This document shows positions 62,216 to 64,000 of a DNA stretch of 64,000 nucleotides, one piece after another. This DNA is from UBA4742 sp002403895 (GTDB taxonomy: Bacteria; Actinomycetota; Acidimicrobiia; Acidimicrobiales; Acidimicrobilacustridaceae), in the NCBI GenBank assembly GCA_036823295.1, contig DAISGD010000010.1, forward strand, positions 1 through 64,000, given 5' to 3'. The notes beneath the pieces are model-generated. The model ran no database searches. It was not told the DNA's origin and worked only from the letters and a program-made list of their open reading frames with translations. The translations under genes were made by a program, and so were the position numbers. The first letter of the stretch is position 1, and the number at the start of each line of letters is the position of its first letter.

Positions 62216-63001
62216 TCAGGCCAGTTCGGCCGAGCGGTCGCGAGCCGCCACGACCGCGGCGATGAAGGCGGCGCGGGTGGCCCGGTCCTCCAGCGCCCGC
62301 AGGCCGGCGGCAGTGGTGCCACCCGGTGAAGTCACGGCCGCCCGCAACTGGGCTGGGTCGTCCCCGGTCTCGGCCAGCAGGCGGGCGGAGCCCAGCAGGG
62401 TCTGGACAGCCAGGTCGGTGCTCACATCACGGGCCAGTCCCACCAGCACACCCGCCTCGATGAGGGCCTCGGCCACCAGGAACACGTACGCCGGACCCGA
62501 GCCCGACAGGCCGGTCACCGCGTCGAGCTGGGCCTCCGAGACCCGGACCACGATGCCCACCGCGCCGAGCACGGCCTCGGCCCAGTCCAGATCGGCGGCG
62601 ACGGCATGGGTGCCGCCGGCGATGGCCGCCGCTCCGGCTCCGACGAGCGCTGGGGTGTTGGGCATGGCCCGCACCACGGGCACGCCCGACCCCAGCGCGA
62701 ATTCGAGCCGATCGAGGGTCACCCCGGCGGCGATCGACAGCACCCGCCCGACGTCGAGACCGGCCAGGGCGTGGCAGGCCTCTTCGATCTGGTGGGGCTT
62801 GACGGCCAGGACGACCCCGTCGCCCCCGCGGGGCTCGTCGGTCACCGTCAGGCCGGGGTAGCGGGCCGCCAACTCGTCGCGGCGGGAGGGGACCGGCTCG
62901 ACCACGGCGAGCTCGGACGCGGTGGCCCACCCCGATCCGATGAGCCCACCCAGCAGGGCCTCCCCCATGCGTCCACCGCCGACCATCACCAGTCGTGTCA
63001 T
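62216..63001 (-). CDS. proC: Pyrroline-5-carboxylate reductase
   Basis: 261 residues. The N-terminal Rossmann motif is VMVGGGRMGEALLGGL; VLAVKPHQIEEA, RAMPNTPALVGAG and the C-terminal VTGLSGSGPAYVFLVAEAL with SPGGTTAAGLRAL are the P5CR signatures. It reduces pyrroline-5-carboxylate to proline. Clear and complete. Confidence 0.94.
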   Translation of the reverse strand: MTRLVMVGGGRMGEALLGGLIGSGWATASELAVVEPVPSRRDELAARYPGLTVTDEPRGGDGVVLAVKPHQIEEACHALAGLDVGRVLSIAAGVTLDRLEFALGSGVPVVRAMPNTPALVGAGAAAIAGGTHAVAADLDWAEAVLGAVGIVVRVSEAQLDAVTGLSGSGPAYVFLVAEALIEAGVLVGLARDVSTDLAVQTLLGSARLLAETGDDPAQLRAAVTSPGGTTAAGLRALEDRATRAAFIAAVVAARDRSAELA

Positions 63002-63257
63002 GGCCGGACCCTACCCCTGGGGCCGTCTCCCATCGGCCCCGGTTCGCCGGCCCGTCGCCACGGTACGGTCGAGTCACCGGCGGAGTCGGCCCCCGCCCCG
63101 CGCACGGGGGCGACGAGGACGGGGCGGGAGCTGACGTTCCACGACTCGGTTCCACTCCGCCGACACACCTTCCCCGATGCGTGCAACCGGTGACTCCGAG
63201 CCGGACACACTTTGCCATCGGATGAAGGGAAAAGCAATGAAAGTCAAGAAGAAGTCG

Positions 63258-63722
63258 TCAAGAGGTGAAGGCGCTGGCGTAGCCGATGCGCATCGCCGGG
63301 CGGAAGAACTGCTCCACCCAGGCGTAGACCGACCCGAGAATCCGGTCCAGCTCGCCCTCGTCGATGGCCCCGGCACCGATCTGACCCACCAGAAAGACGG
63401 CATCCTCGGCACCGATGGCGAACGCCGCCCCGTACAGCCTGAGGTTCCGGCGCAACAGGTGCTCGTAGAACTCGGCGTGGTTCTCGATCGGAGCCGGCAT
63501 CACATAGGTCTCGTAGTGCAGGGTGCGCTGGCCGAGGGTGAACCAGATCGTGAAGGTCTCCTTCTGCTCACCTCGCAGCCGGACGTACCACCGCCGCTCC
63601 CCTTGCTCACCCTGATCGACCGCGGCCACCACCGGGTTCTCGACCAGCTCCCCCGCCAGCCAGGTGTCGATGCGCGCCTCGAGTCGGTCGAGTTCGTCCG
63701 GCGTGAGAATCTCGTCGGCCAT
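63258..63722 (-). CDS. YbjN-domain protein
   Basis: 154 residues. The YbjN-type fold is seen in RWYVRLRGEQKETFTIWFTL, then LHYETYVMPAPIENHAEFYEHL and YVMPAP (chaperone-like alpha/beta). It is next to the mshA end, an arrangement known from mycobacteria (Rv0486-Rv0487). Role unknown; a link to mycothiol is inferred from synteny only. Confidence 0.82.
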   Translation of the reverse strand: MADEILTPDELDRLEARIDTWLAGELVENPVVAAVDQGEQGERRWYVRLRGEQKETFTIWFTLGQRTLHYETYVMPAPIENHAEFYEHLLRRNLRLYGAAFAIGAEDAVFLVGQIGAGAIDEGELDRILGSVYAWVEQFFRPAMRIGYASAFTS

Positions 63723-63747
63723 GGTCAGCGATCGCCGCCGCGAGGCG

Positions 63748-64000
63748 TCACGAGCACTCGACCAGCGCTCGGGCGGTGAGGTCGCCGTAGAGCCGGCGGA
63801 GGCGGGCGGCGGTGGTCGACCAGGTGTAGCGCCGGGCCCGCGTCGCTGCGGCAATAGCCATGTCGGCCGCCAAGTCGGGCGAGTCCAGGATCTTGGCCAG
63901 AGCAGCGGCGTAGTCCGCCGGGTTCCGACTGTCCACCAGGAAGCCGGTCTGGCCATGGTCGATCAGGGTGCTGAGCCCACCGACGTCGGCGGCCACGACC
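63748..64000 (-). CDS. mshA: Glycosyltransferase, C-terminal part, MshA-like
   Basis: About 84 residues are visible, continuing past the window edge. The run VAADVGGLSTLIDHGQTGFL and the end YTWSTTAARLRRLYGDL match the C-terminus of D-inositol-3-phosphate glycosyltransferase (family GT4), the first mycothiol enzyme. The following YbjN gene supports this. I cannot see the N-terminal half or the start. Confidence 0.7.
   Translation of the reverse strand, partial: VVAADVGGLSTLIDHGQTGFLVDSRNPADYAAALAKILDSPDLAADMAIAAATRARRYTWSTTAARLRRLYGDLTARALVECS

Noticed and set aside
63238..63300. Short plus-strand start MKVKKKSSRGEG with a good ribosome-binding site (AAGGGAAAAGC)
   Set aside because: The frame continues only as antisense of the YbjN gene, and there is no stop soon after the basic start; I cannot support a real peptide.

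Overview
The window is a high-GC stretch of a draft actinobacterial genome. The class Acidimicrobiia is my best guess; this is an inference from gene content, not a phylogeny. Supporting content: the end of a mycothiol glycosyltransferase (mshA) followed by a YbjN gene, a MurT/GatD pair, a DUF3040 protein, an F420-type LLM oxidoreductase, a DinB-like (maleylpyruvate isomerase-type) protein, a DUF222/13E12 HNH protein and a rex-hem operon. A run of ten N at 20842-20851 shows that the assembly is scaffolded. I found no rRNA, tRNA or CRISPR array.

Layout. 1-583: truncated end of an IS21-like element beside a decayed phage-terminase-like fragment. 584-5409: complete branched-chain amino-acid (Liv-type) ABC transporter operon on the minus strand. 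5594-20807: mixed accessory genes (five-TM protein, P450, AttH-like protein, peptide-binding lipoprotein, SnoaL-like proteins, LLM oxidoreductase, HNH and EVE proteins, amidohydrolase with a divergent TetR, XRE-cupin regulator with a divergent EamA exporter, DUF3040 protein, SpoU methyltransferase). 20818-22903: gatD-murT for lipid II amidation. 22988-26606: CDF transporter, csoR and copA (metal homeostasis). 26593-27438: L,D-transpeptidase.

27499-37625 holds two divergent metabolic groups. On the minus strand are a glutamine-synthetase-like ligase, an iron-type alcohol dehydrogenase, an aldehyde dehydrogenase and a class-26 gamma-glutamyl hydrolase; together they fit a gamma-glutamylated amino-alcohol or polyamine degradation route. 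On the plus strand is a tightly overlapping operon of FGGY kinase, sphingosine-phosphate-lyase-like PLP enzyme and GNAT acetyltransferase.

37626-47483 looks like an inserted module. It starts with gene debris (a membrane-tail fragment, a truncated adenylate cyclase, a CsoR gene lacking its N-terminal half). It continues with an extracytoplasmic thiol-redox set: two TlpA-like proteins, two CcdA-like electron carriers, an anchored redoxin, a glutaredoxin-like protein, a DUF2933 and a DUF2752 protein, and a lipoprotein with a thioredoxin-like domain. All surround a BlaI/M56 (BlaR1-like) regulator pair, and three similar inverted-repeat sites lie at its promoters. This is the best candidate for an undescribed system.

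47595-64000: monooxygenase-like protein, GT-C glycosyltransferase, a TetR / metallo-hydrolase / haloalkane dehalogenase group, the rex-met8-hemA-hemC operon, an acyl-CoA-ligase-like enzyme, a secreted CAP protein, an ABC exporter, a SAM hydrolase with a 29-residue membrane peptide, proC, YbjN and partial mshA. Two families of extragenic palindromes (three copies and two copies) are scattered between genes.
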